DNA of 64,000 bases. It comes from Bacteroidales bacterium (lineage in GTDB: Bacteria; Bacteroidota; Bacteroidia; Bacteroidales; UBA3824). The notes beneath the pieces are model-generated. The model was not told the origin of the DNA. It worked only from the letters and a program-made list of their open reading frames with translations, and ran no database searches. Below, one piece after another: positions 45,964 through 54,718 of the stretch. Where the stretch lies: assembly GCA_017412115.1 (NCBI GenBank), contig JAFPYR010000069.1:1-64000 (forward strand), written 5' to 3'. Each line of letters opens with the position of its first letter. Within the stretch, counting starts at the first letter, position 1. The position numbers and the translations under genes are program-made.

Positions 45964-46445
45964 CTAAAAAAAAAATTGAGGAAAACTCAAAAGTTCTTTT
46001 TGTCTGTCTCGGCAACATTTGCAGAAGCCCTGCTGCCGAGGCAGTTTTAAAAAAGATTTCTAATGATTTGGATTTCAAACTCGAGATTTCTTCAGCCGGT
46101 TTGATTTCGTATCATCAAGGCGAATTGCCCGATATGCGGATGATGACAACGGCTCAAAAAAGAGGTTACACTTTGAAACATAGAGCAAGAAAAATTTCCG
46201 AAAGAGATTTTGAATATTACGATTACATAATCGGCATGGACAACGAAAACATTCACAAACTCAATCAGTTGTGTCCCGTGCAATATCAAAACAAAATCAT
46301 CTTGATTGCGGATTATTTTTCACCGGAAATAATTCATGAAAGCGTTCCCGACCCATATTACGGCGGATTAGGAGATTTTGACACTGTAATAACGCTCCTT
46401 GAAAATGCTTGCAAAAACATGTTGAAAATCGAAAAAAATAAATGA
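45945..46445 (+). CDS. Low-molecular-weight protein tyrosine phosphatase
   Basis: 166 residues. The P loop with catalytic Cys and Arg is VCLGNICRSP (C-x5-R-S), and the general acid Asp lies in VPDPYYGG. This family removes phosphate from tyrosine kinases that control polysaccharide export, or from other substrates. It overlaps the anti-sigma gene by 19 bp and the esterase gene by ATGA. No tyrosine kinase gene lies near; the WbpM-like gene is 2 kb downstream. Confidence 0.93.
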   Translation: MYTKSITKKKIEENSKVLFVCLGNICRSPAAEAVLKKISNDLDFKLEISSAGLISYHQGELPDMRMMTTAQKRGYTLKHRARKISERDFEYYDYIIGMDNENIHKLNQLCPVQYQNKIILIADYFSPEIIHESVPDPYYGGLGDFDTVITLLENACKNMLKIEKNK

Positions 46446-47353
46446 AAAAACTGTCTTTAATTTTAATTTTAGTATTTGCTGCGTTTTCTTTTTTGAAAGC
46501 ACAGCAAACTTTTTTATATGCCGAAAAAGGCGGACAAAAATTATATTTAGACGTCTACAAATCACAAAACACCGATATTAAAAAACCTCTGCTGATTTAT
46601 GTTTTCGGCGGCGGATTTATCATGGGAGAAAGATACGACAAAGCGTTTTTACCGTTCATAAAAGGTTTCAACGACCAAGGTTTTGACATCGTATGCATAG
46701 ATTACAGATTAGGATTGAAAAATTCAGGAAAACCCGGAGTTTTTTCTTTTTCTCCGCTGCTAAAATCTATCGACATGGCGGTTGAAGATTTGTTTTCAGC
46801 GACGGATTTTCTGCTGAAAAACCCCAATTTAACTGGTGTTAATGCTGAAAATACTGTTATAATGGGCTCTTCTGCGGGTGCAATTACCGTTTTGCAAGCC
46901 GATTATTCTATATGCAACGGCCTTGTAAAAAAAGGTCTTATAAGAGATGATTTCCGTTACAAAGGTGTTGTAGCTTTTGCGGGTGCAATTTTCTCTTCAA
47001 AAGGCAGAATACGTTACAGAAAGGCCGCCCCCGCTCCTACTATGATGTTTCACGGCACATCCGACAAAGTAGTAACTTACAAGCAAATCAATCTCTTGAA
47101 ATGGCATTTTACCGGTACGAAAAAACTTTCAAAAAAGTTTGAAAAACACAATTATCCACATTTTACTTACCGTTACGAAGGTTTAGGACACGAGGTTAAT
47201 TTCTTTGTAGAAAGGAACTTAGAAGATGTTTGCAAGTTTATTGACGAATACGTTATCCAAGGCAAAAAAATCAAAAAAGATATAACCGTAAAAGATCCGT
47301 CTATCAAGGTCAAAAGCGTTGCAAACTCAAAAGAATTATACAAAAACAATTGA
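46442..47353 (+). CDS. Secreted alpha/beta-hydrolase esterase
   Basis: 303 residues. Signal peptide ends LKAQ. The oxyanion-type motif is YVFGGGFIMGE, the nucleophile is in MGSSAGA (G-x-S-x-G), and a histidine is in GLGHEV. This is an esterase of the carboxylesterase type (COG0657/COG1506); the substrate is unknown. The C-terminal KNN stop is created by the first AATTGAC repeat unit. Confidence 0.85.
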   Translation: MKKLSLILILVFAAFSFLKAQQTFLYAEKGGQKLYLDVYKSQNTDIKKPLLIYVFGGGFIMGERYDKAFLPFIKGFNDQGFDIVCIDYRLGLKNSGKPGVFSFSPLLKSIDMAVEDLFSATDFLLKNPNLTGVNAENTVIMGSSAGAITVLQADYSICNGLVKKGLIRDDFRYKGVVAFAGAIFSSKGRIRYRKAAPAPTMMFHGTSDKVVTYKQINLLKWHFTGTKKLSKKFEKHNYPHFTYRYEGLGHEVNFFVERNLEDVCKFIDEYVIQGKKIKKDITVKDPSIKVKSVANSKELYKNN

Positions 47354-47491
47354 CAATTGACAATTGACAATTGACAATTAAAAATTGAAAATGAAAATTG
47401 AAAAATGAAAAATTGACAAAAAAAATAATTGACAATTGACATAACTCTCTTCATTGTCAATTATCAATTATCAATTGTCAATTGTCAATTA
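47348..47491. repeat. Converging AATTGAC heptamer arrays between convergent genes
   Basis: Left array 47348-47380 (AATTGAC units), an AT-rich middle, and right array 47455-47491 (GTCAATT units). They are mutually complementary and could fold into a long hairpin. TGA of the left gene and TAA of the right gene are part of, or touch, the units. Confidence 0.85.
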
Positions 47492-47932
47492 TTTAACGAC
47501 ATTTCCGTTAAGACGAAGCTCAAAGACATCGTTAGGAGTCTCAAGACTCGTGTAAACAGTCACGGTTTTGTTGAAAGTTCCTAATTCTTTAGCATCAAAA
47601 ACAGTTGAAATTTTACCTGTTTTTCCGGGCAAAATAGGAGATTTCTCGTATTCAAGTTTCGTGCAACCGCATGAAGCCTCCGCATTTGTTATAAAAACCG
47701 GTTTGTCGCCCGTGTTAGTAAAAGTATACTCAATTTTTTTAGGAACGTTTTGCTTAATATCGCCGAAATTATATTCCGTTACGTCCCATTTAATACTTGC
47801 ACTTTTATTAGAAGAAAGTTCGGTTTTGCCTGTATTGCCGTTTGAAGAAAATAAATCCGTCCATTGCGCAGAAGCATTATGAGCGAAAAATACAAAAACA
47901 AGCAATGTTAAAGTAAATAATAATTTTTTCAT
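47489..47932 (-). CDS. DUF1573-domain secreted protein
   Basis: 147 residues. Signal peptide ends ASAQ. The body is an immunoglobulin-like DUF1573 domain: FGDIKQNVPKKIEYTFTNTGDKPVFITNAEASCGCTK and PILPGKTGKISTVFDAK, the usual SCGCT signature. This family is widespread in Bacteroidetes and its role is unknown. It may bind a partner at the outer membrane or in the periplasm. Unlinked to same-strand genes. Confidence 0.9.
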   Translation of the reverse strand: MKKLLFTLTLLVFVFFAHNASAQWTDLFSSNGNTGKTELSSNKSASIKWDVTEYNFGDIKQNVPKKIEYTFTNTGDKPVFITNAEASCGCTKLEYEKSPILPGKTGKISTVFDAKELGTFNKTVTVYTSLETPNDVFELRLNGNVVK

Positions 47933-48146
47933 GTCAGTTCTTTTTTAGAATATTTGATTAAACAATACACTTTTATAGACGATATTTTTCGGCGAATTGT
48001 TGTATTTTTTTTTATAAAAATTGTTAATTCAAAAATACTGAAACCCAAATTAAAAAGGTTTAATCACCCAAAAACAATTAACCCAAAATTAACAATTCTA
48101 AAGTTTTATTTTACACTAACTAAACCGTCGTATAAAATAAAACAAG

Positions 48147-48154
48147 TATTTTTG
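48147..48154 (+). promoter_or_regulatory. -7 box of the WbpM-like gene
   Basis: TATTTTTG 54 bp before the ATG. The 275-bp gap upstream is very A/T-rich and shows no other site; a TTG at the proper spacing is absent. Confidence 0.4.
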
Positions 48155-48208
48155 CGTTGTTTTAAAAAGACAAAAAAAACATTAACTAAATAAACAGCAT
48201 AACAAAAT

Positions 48209-50239
48209 ATGTTTAAATTATTGATAACCAAAATGCACACTCCACGCTGGGTAGTCTTTATCATTGACATGATGATTGTAACTATTTCTATTGCAGCAAG
48301 TTATCTATTAAGATTTAATTTCGATTGGAGTGAGATCCTTAAACAAAATTTGGCGTTGGCAATAGCGATAATCCTTCCTGTAAGGGTTTTGTCGTTTGTA
48401 ATTTTCAGAACCTACGCCGGTCTGGTGCGCTACACAAGCACTAACGATGCTATGAGAATTTTACTGACCGTTATCTCGGGCAGTATAGTTGCCTTTTTCG
48501 GCTCTCTCCTTGTAAACCTCTACACGAATTTGAATTTTCAAATTCCGTTATCTATCGCTATCTTGGATTGCATTATCGCCACAACGATAATGATAATTTC
48601 AAGATTTTTAGTAAAACTCCTCTACCTTGAACATCACGTTCAAGACCCCGCCGTAGAAAATGTCATCATCTACGGTGCTAACGAATCGGCTTTAACAACG
48701 AAAAAAACCCTTGACAGAGATGCCGGCAGCAATTACAAAGTTGTGGCATTCATCGATTCAGACCAAAGATTAAGAGGCAAAAGTATTGATGCCGTAAAAA
48801 TCTATCCGCCTGAAATGTTGGACGAAATCGTAAAAAAATACGATGTTACAAATCTTATTTTTGCAGGCAACACACCGAGCAAATCCAAGAGAAAAGATAT
48901 TATTGATTGGTGCCTTTCCAACAACGTAAGAGTGATGTCTACTCCTACCGTCAACAATTGGATTAACGGCGAACTCAGTTTCAAACAAATCAAAAACATC
49001 AGAATCGAAGACCTCTTGGAACGCGATCCGATACATTTGGAAGAGGATAAAATCAGAAAAGATATTTTGAACAAAACCGTTCTCGTAACGGGTGCGGCAG
49101 GCAGTATCGGTAGCGAAATTGTCCGTCAGCTCACACGTTTCAACCCTCACAAAATTATCGTTTTCGACCAAGCAGAATCACCGCTTTATGATTTGGAATT
49201 GGAATTAAGGGAAAAACTCAATTTCGATAATTTTGAAATCGTAATCGGCAGCATTTGCGACAAAACACGTCTTACGTGGACTTTTGAAACTTTCCGCCCC
49301 TCAATCGTTTATCATGCAGCAGCATACAAACACGTCCCGATGATGGAAAACAATCCCTCTCAGGCAGTTGCTAACAACGTAAGAGGAACAAAATTTTTAG
49401 CGGATTTTTCGGTAAAATACGGCGTTAAAAAATTCGTTATGATTTCAACCGACAAGGCGGTAAATCCGACAAACGTGATGGGTTGTTCAAAAAGAATTTG
49501 TGAAATTTATACTCAATCACTCAATTCGATGTTTCCCACGCAGTTTATCACAACAAGATTCGGAAACGTTTTGGGCAGCAACGGCAGCGTAATTCCCCGT
49601 TTCAAAGCTCAAATCGAAAAAGGCGGTCCCGTAACGGTTACGCACCCTGAAATTACGAGATTTTTCATGACTATTCCTGAGGCTTGTCAATTGGTTTTGC
49701 AAGCGGGAACACTTGGCAACGGTGGCGAAATTTTCGTTTTTGACATGGGTAAATCCGTTAAAATCATTGATTTAGCAAAGAAAATGATAAAACTCTCCGG
49801 CCTTACTTTAGGCAGAGACATTCAGATTCATTACACGGGACTCAGACCGGGCGAAAAACTTTACGAAGAGGTACTCAACGACAAAGAAAAAACTCTTCCG
49901 ACCAATCACTCTCAAATCATGGTCGCAAAGGTTCGCGAATACGATTTCCCGAAAGTCTCGGAACAAGTAAACGAACTTATCGCCATGACCGAAAGCAAAG
50001 ACAACATGAAAATCGTTGCCATGATGAAGAGAATCGTTCCCGAATTTAAGAGCGAAAATTCAATTTACGAAGAGTTGGATACTCTTAATACGATTACTGA
50101 CAATCAAGCTGAAATTAAGTCAGAAAACAAGACTAAAAACGAATCCAATAAGTACGAAAACGCCATGCGCAAAAACCAAATTGTTTATTCTAACAAAAAG
50201 GTATTTCCGATAGGTAAAAAGTTTTCACTTATACATTAA
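48209..50239 (+). CDS. WbpM/CapD-like nucleotide-sugar 4,6-dehydratase
   Basis: 676 residues, membrane-bound. Four helices in about 13-150 are followed by a CoA-binding-like region (155-270, VIIYGANESAL) and a C-terminal short-chain dehydrogenase with NAD loop VTGAAGSIGSEI near 291, AAYKHVPMMENNP, STDKAVNPTNVMGCSKR and RFGNVLGSNGSVIPRF. The Met in place of the usual Tyr is characteristic of WbpM-type UDP-GlcNAc 4,6-dehydratases. It supplies a deoxy or amino sugar for surface polysaccharide. A lone gene here. Confidence 0.9.
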   Translation: MFKLLITKMHTPRWVVFIIDMMIVTISIAASYLLRFNFDWSEILKQNLALAIAIILPVRVLSFVIFRTYAGLVRYTSTNDAMRILLTVISGSIVAFFGSLLVNLYTNLNFQIPLSIAILDCIIATTIMIISRFLVKLLYLEHHVQDPAVENVIIYGANESALTTKKTLDRDAGSNYKVVAFIDSDQRLRGKSIDAVKIYPPEMLDEIVKKYDVTNLIFAGNTPSKSKRKDIIDWCLSNNVRVMSTPTVNNWINGELSFKQIKNIRIEDLLERDPIHLEEDKIRKDILNKTVLVTGAAGSIGSEIVRQLTRFNPHKIIVFDQAESPLYDLELELREKLNFDNFEIVIGSICDKTRLTWTFETFRPSIVYHAAAYKHVPMMENNPSQAVANNVRGTKFLADFSVKYGVKKFVMISTDKAVNPTNVMGCSKRICEIYTQSLNSMFPTQFITTRFGNVLGSNGSVIPRFKAQIEKGGPVTVTHPEITRFFMTIPEACQLVLQAGTLGNGGEIFVFDMGKSVKIIDLAKKMIKLSGLTLGRDIQIHYTGLRPGEKLYEEVLNDKEKTLPTNHSQIMVAKVREYDFPKVSEQVNELIAMTESKDNMKIVAMMKRIVPEFKSENSIYEELDTLNTITDNQAEIKSENKTKNESNKYENAMRKNQIVYSNKKVFPIGKKFSLIH

Positions 50240-50254
50240 AAAATATTCTTAAAG

Positions 50255-50294
50255 AAAAAGAGGTTGCCAGAAAAAAAAACGTCAACCTCTTTTT
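50255..50294. terminator. Bidirectional terminator
   Basis: A 12-bp stem (50255-50266 with 50283-50294), followed by T runs; serves the dehydratase gene (+) and the gene ending at 50295 (-). Confidence 0.8.
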
Positions 50295-51284
50295 TTATTT
50301 CTTAAAAAGTCTGCAAAATCTGTAAACAAACTCATAAAAATTTCTACGGAAATTCAATTTTGAAAAAAATGCCGGTTTTTTGCTGTTTTCGTCGCAAAAC
50401 TCCGCGTATGCCTTTACAATATAAAGCCACGCATCAGAAAACCGTCTATTCCTAAAAAAAGAGATTCCAGCGTTATAATAACTTAGCCATTGCTGCAAGG
50501 TAGCCGAGAGTTTGTGTTCACTGCCCAATTTTAAGGCGTTTAAGGCATATTGAAACGACAAGTCATAATTTCCTATTTTTTCGTAAGAGGCTGCCAAAAT
50601 TCCCAAAGAAAGCTGCTTTGAACAGTATTTTTTCATCGAATCGCCTTCCATGCAAAGCGTCAAACAATTTAAAGCGTCAATTATTGCCTCTTTGTATTTT
50701 TTCATCGAATAAAGCAGCGAGGCTCTTTCGGCTAAACAACAGCACAAATCATCGTCCTTGCCGTCAATTTCTTTTTGCATTTCAACCGCTAATGCAGAAT
50801 ATTTGAAAGCCTGATAAACGGCTTTTTTGCGTTTATAATAATTAGAAAGATTTCTCGCTAAAACTGCAATTTGTTTTGTCGGTCTTAAAATATTATCAAG
50901 GATATTAACAGCGACCTGCTCCTGATTTTTAAGAACCTCAGCGGGGATTTTTTCGATGTTATTATACCGTGAAAAAAAGTTAGTAACGTTTTTCGCCAAC
51001 CGCCTGAAATAATGAAAATCTGGAAGACGAAAAGAATAAAGCAACTTTTTTTTGACTCCGTTGAGTTGATAATTGCCTTTTGAAAAATTCAACCAGCCCT
51101 TTGCCGTTAAACCGTGCAAAGTATCAAAAAATTCAACGCCCTCTTTAGAATCGTGATTCATACCGAAAACATTGAAGATATAATTAGCGGAATACATTCT
51201 CTCAGGTAGCAATGAAATCGTGTACAAAATAGCTTTTTCACCGCTACTAAGAAACTGATAATTAGGCTGTAATAAATTTCCCAT
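50295..51284 (-). CDS. Unknown protein with TPR-like helical repeats
   Basis: 329 residues from the ATG at 51284; the upstream 23 codons of the open frame are low-complexity Lys/Phe. The first 90 residues look like a winged-helix pattern (LSSGEKAILYTISLLPERMYSANYIFNVFG, HGLTAKGWLNFSKGNYQL). The rest is helical, with TPR-like pairs (AFKYSALAVEMQKEID; KKYKEAIIDALNCLTLC; NYDLSFQYALNALKLG; RRFSDAWLYIVKAYAEF). The combination suggests a sensor/regulatory ATPase remnant or a TPR scaffold. No known family was recognised. Confidence 0.6.
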   Translation of the reverse strand: MGNLLQPNYQFLSSGEKAILYTISLLPERMYSANYIFNVFGMNHDSKEGVEFFDTLHGLTAKGWLNFSKGNYQLNGVKKKLLYSFRLPDFHYFRRLAKNVTNFFSRYNNIEKIPAEVLKNQEQVAVNILDNILRPTKQIAVLARNLSNYYKRKKAVYQAFKYSALAVEMQKEIDGKDDDLCCCLAERASLLYSMKKYKEAIIDALNCLTLCMEGDSMKKYCSKQLSLGILAASYEKIGNYDLSFQYALNALKLGSEHKLSATLQQWLSYYNAGISFFRNRRFSDAWLYIVKAYAEFCDENSKKPAFFSKLNFRRNFYEFVYRFCRLFKK

Positions 51285-51337
51285 GTTTTTTTTGTTTTTT
51301 TTCTTAAAATTTGCTTTCAAAATTAAAAAAAAGTTTT

Positions 51338-51345
51338 TAAATTTG
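51338..51345 (+). promoter_or_regulatory. -7 box of tRNA-Leu
   Basis: TAAATTTG 36 bp before the tRNA; the -33 position (51315-51317) has TTT. Confidence 0.5.
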
Positions 51346-51381
51346 CAGCGCAAAAATCAAAAAAATTGTATTTTTTTATCC

Positions 51382-51466
51382 GCCCGGATGGCGAAATTGG
51401 TAGACGCGCTAGTTTCAGGTTCTAGTGCCGCGAGGTTTGCAGGTTCGAGTCCTGTTCCGGGTACCA
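51382..51466 (+). tRNA. tRNA-Leu (anticodon CAG)
   Basis: An 85-base class II tRNA with encoded CCA (51464-51466). Acceptor GCCCGGA (51382-51388) pairs with TCCGGGT (51456-51462). CAG lies at 51416-51418, the variable arm is long, as in Leu tRNAs, and the T arm has GGTTCGAGTCC. Confidence 0.95.
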
Positions 51467-51471
51467 AATAA

Positions 51472-51511
51472 AAAAAATCGGTTGACTTTTTTTCTTGTCA
51501 ACCGATTTTTT
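51472..51511 (+). terminator. Terminator of tRNA-Leu (bidirectional)
   Basis: A perfect 15-bp stem (51472-51486 with 51497-51511), 10-base loop, T run. It can also end pepT transcripts from the minus strand. Confidence 0.88.
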
Positions 51512-51521
51512 TGTTTTCCAA

Positions 51522-52748
51522 TTATTTCGCTTTTACGATATTAACAATCACCTCAGCCGCCTTTTCCATTTGTTCAAGCGAACACCATTCCGTGCGTGAA
51601 TGATAATTATGTCCGCCCGTAAAAATATTCGGCGTAGGAATGCCGCTTTGCGTTAAACGCGAACCGTCCGTACCGCCGCGAATCGGAACAATTCTCGGAG
51701 CAACACCCGCCTCTTTGCAAGCATTAATCAAATCTATCACGACTTTCGGATTTTTGTCCATTTCAGATTTCATGTTAGCGTATTGAAAAACATGTTTAAC
51801 TTCAACTTTTCCGCCGAAATTAAGCGCAGTAACATTAGCTAAAGCCTCAATCTGACGTTTCTTCAACTCCATTCCGCTGTCCGTAAAATCTCTCAACAAA
51901 ACAGTAATTTCGGCTTTTTCCATAGAGCCTTCAACGCCCATCGGCGCAAAAAATCCCTCGTAACCGTCAGTTGTTTCGGGAGCCTCATGACGGGGAAGAT
52001 TGCTCAAAAAACTGCCCGCCATCGTTACAGCATTAACAAGTTTTCCGCGTCCCAAACCCGTATGAACGGCATTTCCGAAAAATGTTATCAAAGATTTATA
52101 AGCGTTGAAACATTCAATTTCGATTTCGCCGATATGACCGCCGTCCACCGTATAAGCCGATTTCGAGGAAATCATATCCAAAGGAACATTATCCATGGAG
52201 TGTCCCGTTTCTTCGTCAGGAGAGAAAACAACCTCGATTTTTCCGTGTTTAATTTCGGGATGCGATTGCAAATAATCAGAGGCCGTCATTATAGCAGCAA
52301 TTCCCGCTTTATCGTCAGCACCGAGCAAAGTCTCGCCGTTTGAAGTGATTATCGTTTCATGATTTTCGATTGCCGACTTCAACTCCGCCCCCGAAATAAA
52401 ATGCCCCGAAGGCAAAATTATCTTGTCATCAACAAACTCCTTCCAAACTATCGGCTCAACATCCTTGCCTGAAACATCTTCCGAGGTATCAAGATGCGAG
52501 AGAAACATTACGGAAGGCTTGTTCTCGTAACCTTCATCAGAGGGCAAAAAACCGTAAACAAAACATTTATCATTTACAGTAACACCCTGAAAACCAAGTT
52601 GTTTTAATTCTTTTTCAAGGATTCGCGCCAAATCGAATTGATTTGTGGTAGAAGGACATTTTCCTGAATCCGCTTGCAAAGAATCAGAGGTCGTCCAAAC
52701 TTTCACATACCTTAAAAATCTTTCTAAAAGTTCGTTTTTGTTTATCAT
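51522..52748 (-). CDS. pepT: Peptidase T (tripeptide aminopeptidase)
   Basis: 408 residues, cytoplasmic M20B zinc peptidase. Metal-site motifs: HLDTSEDVSG, LLGADDKAGIAAI, SPDEETGHSMDN and DGSRLTQSGIPTPNIFTGGHNYHSRTEW. The length matches PepT (about 408). It removes the N-terminal residue from tripeptides, releasing amino acids for anaerobic growth. Confidence 0.95.
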   Translation of the reverse strand: MINKNELLERFLRYVKVWTTSDSLQADSGKCPSTTNQFDLARILEKELKQLGFQGVTVNDKCFVYGFLPSDEGYENKPSVMFLSHLDTSEDVSGKDVEPIVWKEFVDDKIILPSGHFISGAELKSAIENHETIITSNGETLLGADDKAGIAAIMTASDYLQSHPEIKHGKIEVVFSPDEETGHSMDNVPLDMISSKSAYTVDGGHIGEIEIECFNAYKSLITFFGNAVHTGLGRGKLVNAVTMAGSFLSNLPRHEAPETTDGYEGFFAPMGVEGSMEKAEITVLLRDFTDSGMELKKRQIEALANVTALNFGGKVEVKHVFQYANMKSEMDKNPKVVIDLINACKEAGVAPRIVPIRGGTDGSRLTQSGIPTPNIFTGGHNYHSRTEWCSLEQMEKAAEVIVNIVKAK

Positions 52749-52787
52749 TTTTTATCAAAATTAATCCGATGCAAAATTACAAAAAAA

Positions 52788-52828
52788 ACTGCATTACGTT
52801 TTTAATACCCGAAAAAACGCAATGCAGT
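52788..52828 (-). terminator. Terminator of the SulP gene
   Basis: A 16-bp stem with one mismatch (52788-52803 with 52813-52828). On the minus strand it is followed by a T run at 52788-52781. Confidence 0.85.
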
Positions 52829-52852
52829 ACACAAAATATTAACCTTAAAATA

Positions 52853-54526
52853 CTATGAACTTTGATTATTAGTTTGCAATTCCAACTCGCTCAAAACGAC
52901 TTTCGCCCTCTCGGAAGCCAAATCGAAATTAGGACAAACATTTCTGCTGTTAAGTTTTTCGATAAGACCCGTTTTGTTGAGTTCCTTATAAACAGAATCG
53001 TTTACACCAGAGAGAATTACTTTTACGTTGATTTCTTTTAAATCGTCCAAAACCGCGCTGAAATTTCTTGCGCCGGTTGCGTCCATAAACGGAACGTGTC
53101 TCATTCTTATTACCAAAACTTTGGCCTCGTTTCCGAACTGACGAAGAGTTTCACGATATTTTTTAGCGGCACCGAAAAAGAAAGGTCCGCTGATTTCATA
53201 AACTTCAATACCTTTGGGCAAGTTTGAATAGTTTTCGAGCGGGTCGCCGGAATTTCTCTGAAGGCTGATAACCTCGCTCTGTGATGCCATTCTCTGCATA
53301 AAAAGCAATGCAGCCAAAACCATTCCGACCTCAATAGCAGCCGTCAAATCAACTATTACCGTAAGCAAAAACGTTACGACAAGAATTATCGTGTCATATT
53401 TAGAACCTTTGCAAATAGAAACGAAAGATCTCCATTCACTCATGTTGTAACTAACTACAATCAAAACGCCCGCCAAACAAGACATCGGGATAAGTGTCGC
53501 CCATTTTCCGAAAAACAACATTATCAAAAGCAACGTGATAGCATGAACAATGCCTGCAACGGGAGTACGTCCACCGTTTTTAACGTTAGTAGCCGTTCTT
53601 GCGATAGCACCCGTTGCCGGAATACCGCCTAAAATCGGAGATGCGATATTAGCAATACCTTGAGCGATAAGTTCGGTATTGCTTCTGTGATTACCGCCAA
53701 TCATACCGTCGGCAACAACAGCTGAAAGCAATGATTCAACAGCACCCAAAACGGCAATCGTTAAAGCCGGACCTACATAACTTGCGATATTAGAAAAGTC
53801 AAAACCCGGAAATTCAATGGAAAAAGTTGAAGGAATTTCGCCGAAAACCGTTCCGATTGTCGTAACGGGCATATCAAAAGCCGCTGCCAAAATCGTAACC
53901 ACGATTATCGCAACAAATGAACCCGGAACTTTCGGAGTAATTTTAACAAAAAATACCGAAATCAAAATTGTAATTACCGTCAAACCAAGTGCGTAAACGT
54001 TTACGGAAGATAAGTTAGAGAGCATTACAGCCCATTTTCCGACAAAATCAGCAGGCATTTTGTCGGCAATTGCAAGACCTAAAGCATCTTTCACCTGAGT
54101 TGAAAAAATCGTCAAGGCAATACCAGAGGTGAAACCTACAACCAAAGGATGCGGAATAAATTTGATAACGCTGCCCATGTGCAAAAGTCCGAACAAGACG
54201 AGAAAAATACCCGCCAGCATCGTCGAAATCATCAATCCTGACAATCCGTAAGTATTAACGATACCTGCCACAACAACGATAAAAGCACCCGTAGGACCAC
54301 CGATTTGAACACGGCTACCGCCCAAAAACGAGATAATAAATCCGGCAACAATAGCCGTTATAAGTCCTTTTTCGGGACTGACACCGGAGGCAACAGCAAA
54401 AGCAATTGCAAGAGGTAAAGCCACAATACCCACAATCAGACCCGCCATGCAGTCTGCCTTAAACATCTGCTTGGTATAACCCTGTTTCAAAACAGAGAAA
54501 AATTTCGGTTTAAAAACGTTTTCCAC
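52853..54526 (-). CDS. SulP-family anion transporter with STAS domain
   Basis: 557 residues. About 10-12 membrane helices, including IVGIVALPLAIAFAVASGVSPEKGLITAIVAGFIISFLGGS, and the conserved PTGAFIV and PHPLVVGFTSGIALTI. The cytoplasmic STAS domain spans about 430-545 (LVIRMRHVPFMDATGARNF). Family members carry sulfate, bicarbonate or dicarboxylates; the substrate is not readable here. Transcribed alone. Confidence 0.92.
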   Translation of the reverse strand: MENVFKPKFFSVLKQGYTKQMFKADCMAGLIVGIVALPLAIAFAVASGVSPEKGLITAIVAGFIISFLGGSRVQIGGPTGAFIVVVAGIVNTYGLSGLMISTMLAGIFLVLFGLLHMGSVIKFIPHPLVVGFTSGIALTIFSTQVKDALGLAIADKMPADFVGKWAVMLSNLSSVNVYALGLTVITILISVFFVKITPKVPGSFVAIIVVTILAAAFDMPVTTIGTVFGEIPSTFSIEFPGFDFSNIASYVGPALTIAVLGAVESLLSAVVADGMIGGNHRSNTELIAQGIANIASPILGGIPATGAIARTATNVKNGGRTPVAGIVHAITLLLIMLFFGKWATLIPMSCLAGVLIVVSYNMSEWRSFVSICKGSKYDTIILVVTFLLTVIVDLTAAIEVGMVLAALLFMQRMASQSEVISLQRNSGDPLENYSNLPKGIEVYEISGPFFFGAAKKYRETLRQFGNEAKVLVIRMRHVPFMDATGARNFSAVLDDLKEINVKVILSGVNDSVYKELNKTGLIEKLNSRNVCPNFDLASERAKVVLSELELQTNNQSS

Positions 54527-54555
54527 AATTAATCTTTTTTTACATTTTCAGTGTG

Positions 54556-54563
54556 CAAAGATA
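54556..54563 (-). promoter_or_regulatory. -7 box of the SulP gene
   Basis: TATCTTTG on the minus strand, 29 bp before the ATG; no matching TTG. Confidence 0.45.
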
Positions 54564-54685
54564 GAGAAACAATATTTAACCTATTTTTAGAATTATTTAA
54601 GAAATTTTTAATTCCCCAAAAGGTTAATTAACAATTAATTTAAGACTAAAAAGACTGAAAAAGAGTTTTTTATTAAAAAAAATTC

Positions 54686-54693
54686 TAAATTTG
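54686..54693 (+). promoter_or_regulatory. -7 box of the M20 deacetylase gene
   Basis: TAAATTTG 25 bp before the ATG; no matching TTG at 19-20 bp. Confidence 0.45.
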
Positions 54694-54718
54694 CCGTAAG
54701 AAAAAATATGTTAGAATT

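Noticed and set aside
47348-47491. Possible CRISPR array
   Set aside because: The units are contiguous 7-mers without spacers, and no cas gene is nearby.
47954-48193. A 79-codon frame before the WbpM-like gene
   Set aside because: Very Lys/Ile/Phe-rich product of an AT-rich leader, without a start signal, and overlapping the likely promoter.
51382-51466. tRNA-Leu as an integration site
   Set aside because: No integrase, no direct repeat of the tRNA 3' end and no foreign-looking genes next to it.
52749-54718. A sulfate- or amino-acid-responsive riboswitch near the SulP and pepT genes
   Set aside because: Leaders are only 30-100 bases, and no conserved riboswitch core was found; only -7 boxes and a terminator are visible.
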